Shown here piece after piece: positions 38,408 through 47,735 of a DNA stretch of 64,000 bases. The first letter of the stretch is position 1; every line of letters begins with the position of its first letter. The notes under the pieces are model-generated. The model had not been told where the DNA came from and searched no databases. It was given only the letters and a program-made list of their open reading frames with translations. The translations under genes and the position numbers were made by a program. The stretch is from an uncultured Lachnospiraceae bacterium. GTDB lineage: Bacteria; Bacillota; Clostridia; Lachnospirales; Lachnospiraceae. The stretch is taken from positions 62,001-126,000 of the forward strand of contig CAMXIK010000001.1 in assembly GCA_947243855.1 (NCBI GenBank). The letters are read 5' to 3'.

Positions 38408-41400
38408 ATGAGTTATGATTACTCAGAAAACATATTAGTCCAAGAAAGCGCAGGACATCTTCTTGAGGAACTCGGATGGAGAGTCGAGTTTGCCTATAAT
38501 ACAGAGATGCTTGGAGAGAGCGGCTCTTTTGGCAGAAAAACTTATAGGGATATTCTTTTGGCGCGCTATTTTAAAGAAGCTCTTAAAAAACTGAACCCTT
38601 GGTTAACAGCGGAGCTTACAGAGGATGCGGTAAAAATTTTTGAACAGCGCCTTTCTACGGCTTCGTTGTTGCAGATCAATGAGGAAAAGTATAGCTATAT
38701 TCGTGATGGTATCCCTGTAAAGATAAAAAAACCAAACGGAAAAGTGGAGGAAAAGAAAGCCGTTGTTATAGATTTTACCAATGTTGAAAACAACGACTTT
38801 CTGGCAGTAAAAGAATTAAAAATTCATGGAGACCTATATCGCAGACGTACAGATATTGTGGGATTTGTCAATGGTATTCCGTTATTGTTTGTCGAATTGA
38901 AAAAGAATACGGTAGATGTGCAGAATGCCTATACCAATAATTACACGGATTATTTGGATACCATTCCGCAGTTGTTTTATTATAATGCTTTTTTGATGCT
39001 TTCTAATGGTATAGAAGCAAAGGTTGGTACACTTGGAAGTAAATATGAGTTTTTCCATGAATGGAAGCGGCTTAATGAACAGGAAACAGGGAGTGTTGCT
39101 TTAGAAACGATGCTTCGCGGTATTTGTAATAGGGCGAATTTCCTCGACTTGCTGGAAAACTTTATATTATATGATCATTCTGGTGGAACTACAGTAAAAA
39201 TACTTGCAAGGAACCATCAGTACCTTGGAGTGAATGAGGCGGTAAAGGCATATGAAGCCCGAAAACTTAACAATGGAAAGTTAGGTGTGTTTTGGCATAC
39301 GCAAGGGTCTGGGAAGAGCTATTCCATGGTTTTCCTTTCTCAGAAAATACGCAGAAAATTTACGGGATCGCCTACAATTGTCGTTCTTACCGATAGAGAG
39401 GAACTCAATACACAGATTAGCGATACTTTTGAAAATTGTGGTTTGTTGGGAAAAACAAAGGCGTCAAGGTTTATTGCTGCAAGCGGCGACGATTTAATAA
39501 ATAAACTGAAGGGTAATCAGAGTTTTATATTTACTCTTATTCAGAAATTTAATAAGAAAGTGGAACAACCCATTATGACCGATCATGATATTATTATTAT
39601 GTCGGACGAAGCCCATAGAAGTCAGTATGGTGTGTTTGCGGATAATATGATGGAATTGATTCCGAAGGCGGCCAGAATTGGGTTTACAGGGACACCGCTT
39701 TTATCGAATGATAATATAACGGAGCGTACCTTTGGCGGTTATATTTCGATTTATGATTTTAAGCGTGCTGTGGAGGATGGGGCTACGGTGCCGCTTTATT
39801 ATGAGAATAGAGGAGAAAAAATACTTGCGATTCGTAATCCGGATATAACGGATAAAATACTTGATGCAATTGAGGCGGCAGATTTTGATGAAGAGCAGAC
39901 TGAGAAATTGGAACATGAGTTTGAAAACGAGATTCATATTTTGACAGCAGAGCCAAGGCTTCGGTCTGTTGCAAAAGATTTTGTATCTCATTATTCTGAT
40001 CTTTGGACAAGCGGTAAAGCAATGTTTGTGTGTCTTAATAAGGTTACCTGTGTCCGCATGTATAATTTTGTGCAGGAATATTGGCAAAAGGAAATTGAGG
40101 GATTGGAAGAAAGACGGAAAACAGCTTCACAGCAGGAAGCGCAGGAGATTGATCGGAAGATCAAATGGATGATAGATACGGAGATGGCTGTGGTAATTTC
40201 ACAGGAGCAGAATGAAATTCAGACGTTTAAAAAATGGAATCTGGATATCAAGACACATCGTGAAAAGATGGAAAAGCGTGAGCTTGATAAAGAATTTAAA
40301 GATAAGGGAAATCCCTTAAGGGTGGTTTTTGTCTGTGCTATGTGGCTTACCGGATTTGATGTTCAATGTTTATCCTGTTTATACTTGGACAAGCCATTAA
40401 AGGCTCACACTTTGATGCAGACGATTGCAAGAGCAAACCGTGTGGCGGAGGACAAAAGTAATGGGCTTATCATCGACTATATTGGGATCGTAAAAGCGCT
40501 TCGCAAAGCTCTTGCCGATTATACGGCAAATGTTGGCGGCAGAAGCACAGATCCGACGATTGACAAAGAAAAACTGATAGAACGGACATTGGAAGTTATT
40601 GCTGCAGCAGATAAATTTTTGCGCGATAAGGGATTTGTATTAAATGATCTTGTTGTGGCAAAAGATTTTGCTAAGTTGGCATTATTACAGGAAGCGGCTA
40701 ATCTTGTTTGCGACAGCGGAGAGAGCAAAAAGCAGTTTGCGACTTATTGCAATGAAATTAAGCGTATGTGGAAATATCTTGACAGAAAGGATATTTTAGA
40801 TAGTGATAGGAAAAAGAAGGATGCTGTTATTGCCATTTCTGATGAGTTAAAGAAAAAGAGAAAACATGTTGATACAGTTGATTTGATAGTGCAGATCAAT
40901 GGTATCATGGGAGAATATGTCTTGATTGAACAGACATCTGGGAGCAAGAGTATGGAAAAGCGATTTGATATCAGCAAAATTGACTTTGATTTGCTTCGCA
41001 GGGAGTTCGCTAAAGTAAAAAAGAAGAATCTTATGCTGATGGAACTTGATGAGCTCATTCAAACGCGTTTAGATGAGATGCTTCGAGCGAATCCGAGGCG
41101 TATCGATTATTATGAACGGTATCAGAAGATTATTGAAGAATATAATCAGGAACAGGATCGGGCAAATATTGAAAAAATATTTTTGGAATTGATAGATTTG
41201 GCAAATTCTATGAATCAGGAAGAACAGAGATATGTACGTGAAGGCTTTTCGAGTGATGAAGAATTGTCTTTGTATGATATGCTGTTTAGTGAAAATCTTT
41301 CTAAGGAGGATATCAAAAAAATTAAAGAAGTTGCAGTAGAATTACTAGATAAGATTAAGGCTAAGATTTCGGAACTCGATCATTGGACCGATAAACAAGA

Positions 41401-41539
41401 AACGAAAGCAGAGGTAGACACTCTTATCGGAAAAATTTTATGGGAAGGTTTACCGGATTGTTATTCAGACAATGCGATATTTACATACAGACAAAAAATC
41501 TATGAATATGTTTATATGCGTTATAAAGAAATAGCGTAA
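38408..41539 (+). CDS. hsdR: Type I restriction endonuclease subunit R
   Basis: A 1043-residue motor-nuclease subunit. The N-terminal nuclease shows Asp149 and ELK at 163-165 (LLFVELKKNT), the SF2 translocase has Walker A in QGSGKSYSM (about 298-306) and DEAH near 400, and QTIARANRV is the helicase motif VI region. The C-terminal 300 residues are helical and bind the HsdM/HsdS core. All active-site motifs are intact, so the system is probably functional. It ends 43 bases before the sugar-locus GH13 gene. Confidence 0.95.
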   Translation: MSYDYSENILVQESAGHLLEELGWRVEFAYNTEMLGESGSFGRKTYRDILLARYFKEALKKLNPWLTAELTEDAVKIFEQRLSTASLLQINEEKYSYIRDGIPVKIKKPNGKVEEKKAVVIDFTNVENNDFLAVKELKIHGDLYRRRTDIVGFVNGIPLLFVELKKNTVDVQNAYTNNYTDYLDTIPQLFYYNAFLMLSNGIEAKVGTLGSKYEFFHEWKRLNEQETGSVALETMLRGICNRANFLDLLENFILYDHSGGTTVKILARNHQYLGVNEAVKAYEARKLNNGKLGVFWHTQGSGKSYSMVFLSQKIRRKFTGSPTIVVLTDREELNTQISDTFENCGLLGKTKASRFIAASGDDLINKLKGNQSFIFTLIQKFNKKVEQPIMTDHDIIIMSDEAHRSQYGVFADNMMELIPKAARIGFTGTPLLSNDNITERTFGGYISIYDFKRAVEDGATVPLYYENRGEKILAIRNPDITDKILDAIEAADFDEEQTEKLEHEFENEIHILTAEPRLRSVAKDFVSHYSDLWTSGKAMFVCLNKVTCVRMYNFVQEYWQKEIEGLEERRKTASQQEAQEIDRKIKWMIDTEMAVVISQEQNEIQTFKKWNLDIKTHREKMEKRELDKEFKDKGNPLRVVFVCAMWLTGFDVQCLSCLYLDKPLKAHTLMQTIARANRVAEDKSNGLIIDYIGIVKALRKALADYTANVGGRSTDPTIDKEKLIERTLEVIAAADKFLRDKGFVLNDLVVAKDFAKLALLQEAANLVCDSGESKKQFATYCNEIKRMWKYLDRKDILDSDRKKKDAVIAISDELKKKRKHVDTVDLIVQINGIMGEYVLIEQTSGSKSMEKRFDISKIDFDLLRREFAKVKKKNLMLMELDELIQTRLDEMLRANPRRIDYYERYQKIIEEYNQEQDRANIEKIFLELIDLANSMNQEEQRYVREGFSSDEELSLYDMLFSENLSKEDIKKIKEVAVELLDKIKAKISELDHWTDKQETKAEVDTLIGKILWEGLPDCYSDNAIFTYRQKIYEYVYMRYKEIA

Positions 41540-41582
41540 AATATGATAGATAATTTTTTGAGAAATGAAGGAGGAACCTACC

Positions 41583-43127
41583 ATGGAAGGAAGACCAAAC
41601 TGGCTAAACGCTGCGATCTTCTACGAGATCTACCCGCAGTCCTTTAACGACACCAACGCGGACGGAATTGGCGATATGAAGGGCATTATCGAAAAGCTGG
41701 ATTACATCAAAGAGCTGGGCTGTAATGCGCTCTGGATCAATCCTTGTTTTCAATCGCCTTTCTATGACGCTGGTTATGATGTGGAGGACTATCTTACCGT
41801 TGCGCCGCGTTACGGCACCAACGAGGACTTGGTGCAGCTATTTAAGGAGGCGCATAAGCGGGATATGCACGTGCTTCTGGACTTGGTTCCCGGCCATACT
41901 TCGGTCAATCACAAATGGTTCCGGGAGTCCATGAAAGCGGAGAAAAACCCTTATACCGACCGTTATGTGTGGACCGACAGCACATGGGAAGAACCGGACG
42001 GCATGAACGCGCTTAAGGGAATCGCAGAACGTGTGGGCGCCTGCGGCGTTAATTTCTTTTCCCACCAGCCAGCATTAAATTACGGCTACTATAAACCTAA
42101 TCCGGAGAAAAAGTGGCAGCAGTCCATGGACGCGCCGGGGCCTCTGGCCACGAGAGAGGCCATGAAGGATGTCATGCGGTTCTGGCTGAAAGCTGGATGC
42201 GACGGTTTCCGCGTAGATATGGCGGGCTCCCTTGTGAAAAACGACGAGGACGGAAAAGGTACGATCATGCTGTGGCAGGATATCAGGAAGTTTTTGGATG
42301 AGGAGTTTCCAGGGGCGGCCATGGTTTCCGAATGGGGAGAGCCGGACAAGTCTTTGGCGGGCGGCTTTCATATGGATTTCCTGCTTCATTTTGGGCCTTC
42401 CCATTACAATGATCTGTTCCGCTGTGATGAGCCGTGGTTTTCCCGCAGGGGAAAAGGCGACGTTACGGCGTTCTGGGAGAAATATCAGGAGAGTTACCGC
42501 AAGTCCTGCGGAGGACTGATCTGTATTCCTTCGGGCAACCATGATATGGACAGGCTGGCGAGACGGCTTGATCAGGAGGAAATGAAGCTTGTTTTTGCTT
42601 TTCTTTTAACGATGCCGGGAGCGCCTTTTATCTACTATGGCGATGAGATAGGGATGCGGTATGTGGAAGGGCTGAAATCCGTAGAAGGCGGCTATGAGCG
42701 GACTGGATCACGCTCCCCCATGCAGTGGGACGATTCCCTGAATGCCGGGTTTTCTGCGGCAGACCCGGCGAAACTTTATATCGCGCAGGACAGCGCGGCA
42801 GACCGCCCCACGGCAGCAGCGCAGATGAAAGATCCAGATTCTCTTTACAACGAAGTAAAACGGCTGATTGCTTTTCGACAGTCCCATGCGGCGCTTCGCA
42901 ATGACGGAGAGATTGTCTTTTTGCAGACGGGAAATTACCCCTTGGCGTATATGCGGCAGGGCGGCGGCGAGAGCCTTGCGGTGGTGATTAATCCTTCGCG
43001 GGAGCAGGCGGCATGGGAGTGCCACGCAGAGCTTGGACAGGCGTTATATCATATAGGAGAAACGCTTACCCGCACGGATGAAGGGTGGAGCGTACCGCCC
43101 TGTTCCGTAGGAATCTATCAGCTATAA
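41583..43127 (+). CDS. GH13 alpha-glucosidase-like enzyme
   Basis: A 514-residue cytoplasmic glycoside hydrolase of the oligo-1,6-glucosidase/alpha-glucosidase branch. It starts NWLNAAIFYEIYPQSF and has the catalytic nucleophile Asp212 (GFRVDMAG), acid/base Glu250 (VSEWGEP) and the transition-state Asp321 (GNHDMDR). The ATG at 41583 is chosen because the ribosome binding site AAGGAGG lies inside the longer frame from 41565. There is no signal peptide, so it acts on imported sugars. It opens the sucrose/fructo-oligosaccharide locus with the PfkB kinase. Confidence 0.9.
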   Translation: MEGRPNWLNAAIFYEIYPQSFNDTNADGIGDMKGIIEKLDYIKELGCNALWINPCFQSPFYDAGYDVEDYLTVAPRYGTNEDLVQLFKEAHKRDMHVLLDLVPGHTSVNHKWFRESMKAEKNPYTDRYVWTDSTWEEPDGMNALKGIAERVGACGVNFFSHQPALNYGYYKPNPEKKWQQSMDAPGPLATREAMKDVMRFWLKAGCDGFRVDMAGSLVKNDEDGKGTIMLWQDIRKFLDEEFPGAAMVSEWGEPDKSLAGGFHMDFLLHFGPSHYNDLFRCDEPWFSRRGKGDVTAFWEKYQESYRKSCGGLICIPSGNHDMDRLARRLDQEEMKLVFAFLLTMPGAPFIYYGDEIGMRYVEGLKSVEGGYERTGSRSPMQWDDSLNAGFSAADPAKLYIAQDSAADRPTAAAQMKDPDSLYNEVKRLIAFRQSHAALRNDGEIVFLQTGNYPLAYMRQGGGESLAVVINPSREQAAWECHAELGQALYHIGETLTRTDEGWSVPPCSVGIYQL

Positions 43128-43138
43128 GGAGTGGGCGA

Positions 43139-44056
43139 ATGGGACGTGTTTATACTGTGACGTTAAATCCGTCGCTGGACTATACGGTGTCGGTGGAGAA
43201 TTTCCGGCTGGGATATACGAATCGTACCGTGTCGGAATCTCTGACTGTAGGAGGCAAGGGAATTAATGTATCCACAGTCCTGAAACATATGGGAATGGAA
43301 AGTACGGCGCTGGGGTTTGTGGCTGGGTTTACCGGACAGGAGGCGGAAAGGCAGCTTGCCGGGCGAGGAATCAAAAGCGGTCTGATTGCGGTGGAAGAGG
43401 GACAGACCAGAATCAATGTCAAGCTTCAATCCGTGGAGGGTACAGAGATCAACGGACAAGGGCCGAAGATTCCAGTGGAAAAACTCGCACAGTTGATGGG
43501 AATGTTGTCGGAACTTACGGCTGGCGACGTGTTGTTTTTGTCTGGAAGCATTCCCTCTTCCCTGCCAGAGGACACTTATCTGCGGATGATGGAGAGACTG
43601 GCAGAGGGCGTTTTGACAGTAGTGGATGTTTCAGGGCAGGGGCTTGTGAAGGCATTGCCTCTGCATCCTTTTTTGATCAAACCGAATCAGCATGAATTGG
43701 GTGAAATTTTTGGTGTGACACTCACGGATAGATTGTCCGTTATCCCCTATGCGAAGAAACTGCAGGGGATGGGAGCAAGAAATGTGTTGGTTTCCTTAGC
43801 GGGGGAGGGAGCGGCGCTCCTTGCGGAGGACGGCAGCGTATATGAGGCGTCTGCCCCCGAAGGGGAGCTGGTCAACGGCGTAGGGGCAGGAGATTCCATG
43901 GCGGCGGGCTTTCTGGCGGGATGGCTGGAAAGACTGGATTACAGACACGCTTTTTATATGGGGCTGGCGGCCGGAAGCGCCACCGCTTTTTCGGAGGGGC
44001 TGGCGTCGGGAGAAAAAATCCGCGCCCTTTATGAAAAAATAGCGCGGTGGTCATAA
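43139..44056 (+). CDS. PfkB-family sugar kinase, 1-phosphofructokinase type
   Basis: A 305-residue ribokinase-fold kinase. TLNPSLDYTV at the N-terminus, GGKGINVS (about 37-44) and GVGAGDSMAAG with the catalytic Asp near the C-terminus place it in the FruK/LacC branch that phosphorylates sugar phosphates such as fructose 1-phosphate. The start at 43139 follows AAGGAG; the extension to 43085 overlaps the GH13 gene. Given the sucrose and fructan enzymes nearby, fructose or fructose phosphate is the likely substrate. It converges on lacI with 19 bases between. Confidence 0.87.
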   Translation: MGRVYTVTLNPSLDYTVSVENFRLGYTNRTVSESLTVGGKGINVSTVLKHMGMESTALGFVAGFTGQEAERQLAGRGIKSGLIAVEEGQTRINVKLQSVEGTEINGQGPKIPVEKLAQLMGMLSELTAGDVLFLSGSIPSSLPEDTYLRMMERLAEGVLTVVDVSGQGLVKALPLHPFLIKPNQHELGEIFGVTLTDRLSVIPYAKKLQGMGARNVLVSLAGEGAALLAEDGSVYEASAPEGELVNGVGAGDSMAAGFLAGWLERLDYRHAFYMGLAAGSATAFSEGLASGEKIRALYEKIARWS

Positions 44057-44075
44057 GTCGGTGCAGGCCGTTTCC

Positions 44076-45137
44076 TCATAGAGTGGAAAGAGGAGTTTTT
44101 TCCGTCGTCTCCCTTCTCATTAATATCGGTGTAATTACTTTATGGATCGGTTCTGTCAGAGGAACCGGTCTTCTTTTTTTTCGCTCTTCCATTTGTTCTA
44201 CGAGAAGGCTGACAGCTTCATAAGCCATTTTGTCGATTTGCTGTCCCACGGTACTGATGGGTATGACGGCTTCTCTTGAAATGGGAGAATCGTCGAAACC
44301 GACAAGCAGATAATCATCGGGCAGGGAGCCGTATTTTCGGAACAGAAGATTCAGGAAAACATTGGCGTGCGTGTCGCCGGATATAAAAATGCCCTTTTTT
44401 AAGCCGGAATAGGATGCATCTACCTCTTCAAGGATGTCGGTGAGACTTTTTTTCGTTTCTTCAAAAGGATTGTTCAAAGCTGCGTAAATCAGACGATGCG
44501 CCAGTTTTTTCTCCTCACATAGATTCAGGAATCCTTGGATACGTCCGTAGGCAGGGCGTTCCGGTGTGGCATATACCGAGTTTATGTGTATGAGAATATC
44601 GCAGTCATGTTTGGCGAGCAGGCTGGTCGCCTGCACGCCGCCCATATAGTTGTCCGTGTTGACACTGCATACATAGCGGTCTTCCCGCTCGATGGTCACG
44701 ATGGGAATCTGCAGATTCGCCAGTTCCCGGGAAGGGAGCGTAGGGCTTAGCACAATGAGTCCTTCAATATTATAGGCGAGCAGTTCGCGGATATACTGCC
44801 GTTCGGCTTCCTCTTGCTCGTTTCCGACAAAAACGAGGAATTTATAACCGAAACGTTCGTAAGTCAGCAAAATCTGATTCAGCATTTCGGAGTAATAGTG
44901 ATTCAGCAGATTGGGGATGATAATGCCGATAAATTCCGTTTTGCCGTTGGCAAGAATCCGCGCTACTTTGTTTTCCTTATAATCCAGACTGACCAGCGCA
45001 TTGGCTATGATTTCCTGATTCTCCAGAGTGAGGGAATCGGGGGCGTTGAAATAGCGGGAGATAGTAGTCTTGGAAAATCCCGTGTATTTTGCAATGTCGT
45101 CAAAGGTGACTTTTTTCTTTTTGCCGGAATGGTTCAT
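44076..45137 (-). CDS. LacI-family transcriptional repressor of the sugar locus
   Basis: A 353-residue LacI/GalR repressor. The N-terminal helix-turn-helix (about 9-36, VTFDDIAKYTGFSKTTISRYF) binds DNA, and a periplasmic-binding-protein-like sensor follows (about 65-345). The longer frame to 45194 is rejected because ATG at 45137 has AAAGGA before it and starts a typical LacI head. Palindromic AACCGGTT sites lie in the divergent intergenic region, so it very likely represses the importer operon and perhaps itself; the inducer is probably a sugar or sugar phosphate from sucrose or fructo-oligosaccharides. Confidence 0.92.
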   Translation of the reverse strand: MNHSGKKKKVTFDDIAKYTGFSKTTISRYFNAPDSLTLENQEIIANALVSLDYKENKVARILANGKTEFIGIIIPNLLNHYYSEMLNQILLTYERFGYKFLVFVGNEQEEAERQYIRELLAYNIEGLIVLSPTLPSRELANLQIPIVTIEREDRYVCSVNTDNYMGGVQATSLLAKHDCDILIHINSVYATPERPAYGRIQGFLNLCEEKKLAHRLIYAALNNPFEETKKSLTDILEEVDASYSGLKKGIFISGDTHANVFLNLLFRKYGSLPDDYLLVGFDDSPISREAVIPISTVGQQIDKMAYEAVSLLVEQMEERKKRRPVPLTEPIHKVITPILMRRETTEKTPLSTL

Positions 45138-45196
45138 AAGAGTTCCTTTCTGAAAACAGAGGCAGAAAGGTATTGCATCCGCTTGTTTCGTCATAA

Positions 45197-45225
45197 ATTA
45201 TAACAAAATGGGGGAGAAAAAACAA
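45197..45225 (-). promoter_or_regulatory. lacI promoter
   Basis: On the minus strand consensus TATAAT (45197-45202) is preceded by TGT (extended -10); a weak TTGTTT lies 17 bp upstream. Predicted start about 45190. Confidence 0.6.
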
Positions 45226-45240
45226 TGTGGAATCGGTTAA

Positions 45241-45252
45241 GGAACCGGTTTT
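45241..45252. promoter_or_regulatory. LacI-type operator upstream of lacI
   Basis: GGAACCGGTTTT shares the palindromic core AACCGGTT with the operator at 45367. It lies about 50 bp upstream of the predicted lacI start, with an adjoining CGGTT/AACCG inverted repeat (45234-45247). Confidence 0.6.
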
Positions 45253-45325
45253 GTTATATATGCATAAAAAGAAGAAAATGAATTTGTGAATATCCAATAG
45301 AAATACGAAAAATCCAGAGTTTTCA

Positions 45326-45355
45326 TTGACAGTACAATAGGCAAAATGATAAGAT
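45326..45355 (+). promoter_or_regulatory. Promoter of the sugar ABC/GH32 operon
   Basis: Perfect -35 TTGACA (45326-45331) and a weaker -10 TAAGAT (45350-45355) at 18 bp. The predicted start, near 45362, is directly before the tandem operators. Confidence 0.65.
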
Positions 45356-45366
45356 AAAGGAACAAA

Positions 45367-45390
45367 GTAACCGGTTACTTTACCGGTTAC
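45367..45390. promoter_or_regulatory. Tandem LacI-type operators at the transcription start
   Basis: The perfect 12-bp palindrome GTAACCGGTTAC (45367-45378) is followed 12 bp on (centre to centre) by TACCGGTTAC (45381-45390), sharing the CCGGTTAC half. Their position just after the predicted start fits repression by blocking transcription. Confidence 0.75.
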
Positions 45391-45430
45391 GAATAGGGCA
45401 AAAAAGAAGGAAATGAAGGAGGATGACTTC

Positions 45431-46804
45431 ATGAAAAGAAAAGTGAAAGGAAAGGCTGTGGCGGCGGCACTGATTTTGACGTTGACAGTCACAGGGCTTA
45501 CCGGATGTACGTTCGGATTTGCCAGTGATCCGGATGACCCCAATCAGGTGGAGGAAAAGGTAGAGATTGATACGTCGATCGACACTTTTTCGTATGATTC
45601 CGCTTTGAAGGGAACAAGTATTACGTTGATGAACAGTAAGGCGGAGATACAGGTTGCCTTGGAGGAAATGGCCGTTGTGTTCGAGGAAAAGTCTGGCGTC
45701 CATGTAGAAGTGATGCCTGTCACAGACGGGGATTCTCCTTATACGAAGGTAGTGAGCTTGTATAATTCGGGAAATCCGCCCACTTTATCCATTCTGGATA
45801 CGACGGATGTGATCGCTCTGGCACAGGAGAAGGCGGAAGATTTGTCTGCGGAGGAATGGACGAAGGAAGCGGAAGGATACCTGACCGAGGTAAATGGAAA
45901 AGTGTATGGCTTTCCGCTCTGTATCGAGGGACGCGGACTGATTTATAACAAAGCGGTGATTGAGCAGGCGTTGGGAGAAACCTTTGATCCAGCGTCGATC
46001 AAAACGCAGGAAGAGTTTACGGCTTTGCTTGACAGATTGGTGGCAGCGGGCATAGAGAGACCGGTTTCCATGGCGAAGGAAGACTGGTCTTTGGGAGCGC
46101 ACCAGCTTCAGTACATCTATGAGACTTATGACGGCACTTCCGAAGGCGCGCAGCAGGTGATCGAGCAGATTAAGAGCGGAGAACTGCAGGTAGAGGATCA
46201 TCAGCGTATGACAGAGTTTTTGAATACCTTTGACATTTTAAAGAAATATAATGTGGCAAAAGGGGACCCGCTGGGTGCGGATTACGACGAGATGGCTATT
46301 GATCTGGCGGATGGCAAGACGGCCTTTTGGTTTAACGGTAACTGGGCATGGCCGAACTTGAAGGAAGCAGGCGCGAAGAATGAAGATGCTTACGGATTAC
46401 TGCCGTATTTTCTGAATAATGATGAGAACGATTTTGCCAATCAGATGATTCAGGGTTCTCCCTCCAAGCAGGTTATGTTGGACGGTCAGGTGGCGGATGA
46501 AAAGCAGAAGGCGGCTGCGAAAGAGTTCCTTAACTGGATTGTGTATAGTGAAATTGGGCAGCAGATGTTGGTAAAGACCTGTAATGTGATCCCGCCGTTT
46601 AAGAACAATCCTTATGAACCTGAGGACCCGTTGAGCAGGGACATTTATGAACATGTACAAAACGGTACGGCGTTTAACGCATCCGCGATCGTGCCAAACG
46701 ATCACTGGGCGGTTCTGGGAGCGGCTATGCAGAAATATTTGGCCGACAGATGCGACAGGGCGGAATTAATGGCGGCGATTGAGGAGTATTGGTCGCAGCA
46801 GTGA
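45431..46804 (+). CDS. Sugar ABC transporter substrate-binding lipoprotein
   Basis: A 457-residue SBP_bac_1 family lipoprotein with a basic N-terminus, hydrophobic signal and lipobox LTGC (about Cys27). The binding domain begins near residue 55 (GTSITLMNSKAEIQVALEEMAVVFEEKSG) and includes the family PLCIEGRGLIYNKAV and WFNGNWAWPNL segments. It captures an oligosaccharide outside the membrane; given the enzymes downstream, sucrose or a short fructan is the best guess. The start at 45431 follows AAGGAGG; the longer frame to 45413 contains that site. No matching ATPase gene is in the locus, so a shared MsmK-type ATPase is likely used. Confidence 0.92.
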   Translation: MKRKVKGKAVAAALILTLTVTGLTGCTFGFASDPDDPNQVEEKVEIDTSIDTFSYDSALKGTSITLMNSKAEIQVALEEMAVVFEEKSGVHVEVMPVTDGDSPYTKVVSLYNSGNPPTLSILDTTDVIALAQEKAEDLSAEEWTKEAEGYLTEVNGKVYGFPLCIEGRGLIYNKAVIEQALGETFDPASIKTQEEFTALLDRLVAAGIERPVSMAKEDWSLGAHQLQYIYETYDGTSEGAQQVIEQIKSGELQVEDHQRMTEFLNTFDILKKYNVAKGDPLGADYDEMAIDLADGKTAFWFNGNWAWPNLKEAGAKNEDAYGLLPYFLNNDENDFANQMIQGSPSKQVMLDGQVADEKQKAAAKEFLNWIVYSEIGQQMLVKTCNVIPPFKNNPYEPEDPLSRDIYEHVQNGTAFNASAIVPNDHWAVLGAAMQKYLADRCDRAELMAAIEEYWSQQ

Positions 46805-46862
46805 CGGTTCGGGAAACAACAAGCAACCAACGGATAGAAGAATGAAGAAAGAGGGTAAGAGG

Positions 46863-47735
46863 ATGGAGTCGAAAAAGAAAGGAAAAGATTTCTGTATCTT
46901 TGCGCTGCCGGGCATGTTTTGTTTCTTCGCGGTGGTAATCATACCGTTTCTTTACGGTGTGTATCTGACCTTTACGGATTGGGACGGCGTAGCGCAGACA
47001 AAGAATTTTATCGGATTTAGCAACTTTATCGGCGTAGTGCGGGACGGACAGTTTTGGTTATCTTTGCTCTTGACGTTCCGGTATGTGATCGTGGTGGTTA
47101 TTCTGGTGAATGTGCTGGCCTTTGCGATTGCGTGGCTGCTGACGAGGGGCATAAAAGGACAGAACTTTTTCAGGGCCGGATTTTTTACGCCAAACCTCAT
47201 TGGAGGCATTGTACTGGGATATATCTGGCAGTTTGTTTTCTCCCGTGTGTTTGTGAATATCGGGGAGAGTACCGGATGGAAGCTGTTTGAAATTTCATGG
47301 CTGTCGGAGCCGAATAAGGCGTTTGCGGCGTTGGTGCTGGTGTCCGTGTGGCAGCTTTCGGGTTACATGATTCTGATTTATGTGGCTGGATTTATGGGAC
47401 TGAGCGAGGATGTATTGGAGGCTGCGAGCATAGACGGCGCGGCAGGCTGGGCAAAGCTGAAAAATATCATTATGCCGTTAATGATGTCCTCCATTACGAT
47501 CTGCCTTTTCCTGACGCTTTCCCGCGCGTTCATGGTATACGATGTAAACTTATCTTTGACAGCCGGAGGCCCTTACGGCACAACGGAAATGGCCGCTATG
47601 CATGTCTATGAAAAAGCGTTTACATCCAGACAGTTCGGCGTGGGGCAGGCGGAAGCGTTGATCTTGTTTATTGTGGTGGCATGTATCAGTGGATTGCAGG
47701 TTTACCTGACGAAGAAACAGGAGGTGGAGGCATGA
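46863..47735 (+). CDS. Sugar ABC transporter permease 1 (MalF/UgpA type)
   Basis: A 290-residue permease with six membrane segments, beginning with a basic cytoplasmic start then FALPGMFCFFAVVIIPFLYGVYLTF. The EAA loop LEAASIDGAAGWAKLKNIIMPLM (about 195-217) is intact. Several in-frame ATGs lie upstream; 46863 is chosen because AGAGGGTAAGAGG precedes it. Its stop overlaps the start of permease 2 (ATGA). Confidence 0.92.
   Translation: MESKKKGKDFCIFALPGMFCFFAVVIIPFLYGVYLTFTDWDGVAQTKNFIGFSNFIGVVRDGQFWLSLLLTFRYVIVVVILVNVLAFAIAWLLTRGIKGQNFFRAGFFTPNLIGGIVLGYIWQFVFSRVFVNIGESTGWKLFEISWLSEPNKAFAALVLVSVWQLSGYMILIYVAGFMGLSEDVLEAASIDGAAGWAKLKNIIMPLMMSSITICLFLTLSRAFMVYDVNLSLTAGGPYGTTEMAAMHVYEKAFTSRQFGVGQAEALILFIVVACISGLQVYLTKKQEVEA

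Noticed and set aside
31482-41539. Prophage or integrative element
   Set aside because: RhuM proteins look phage-like, but there is no integrase, structural gene, attachment site or flanking repeat.
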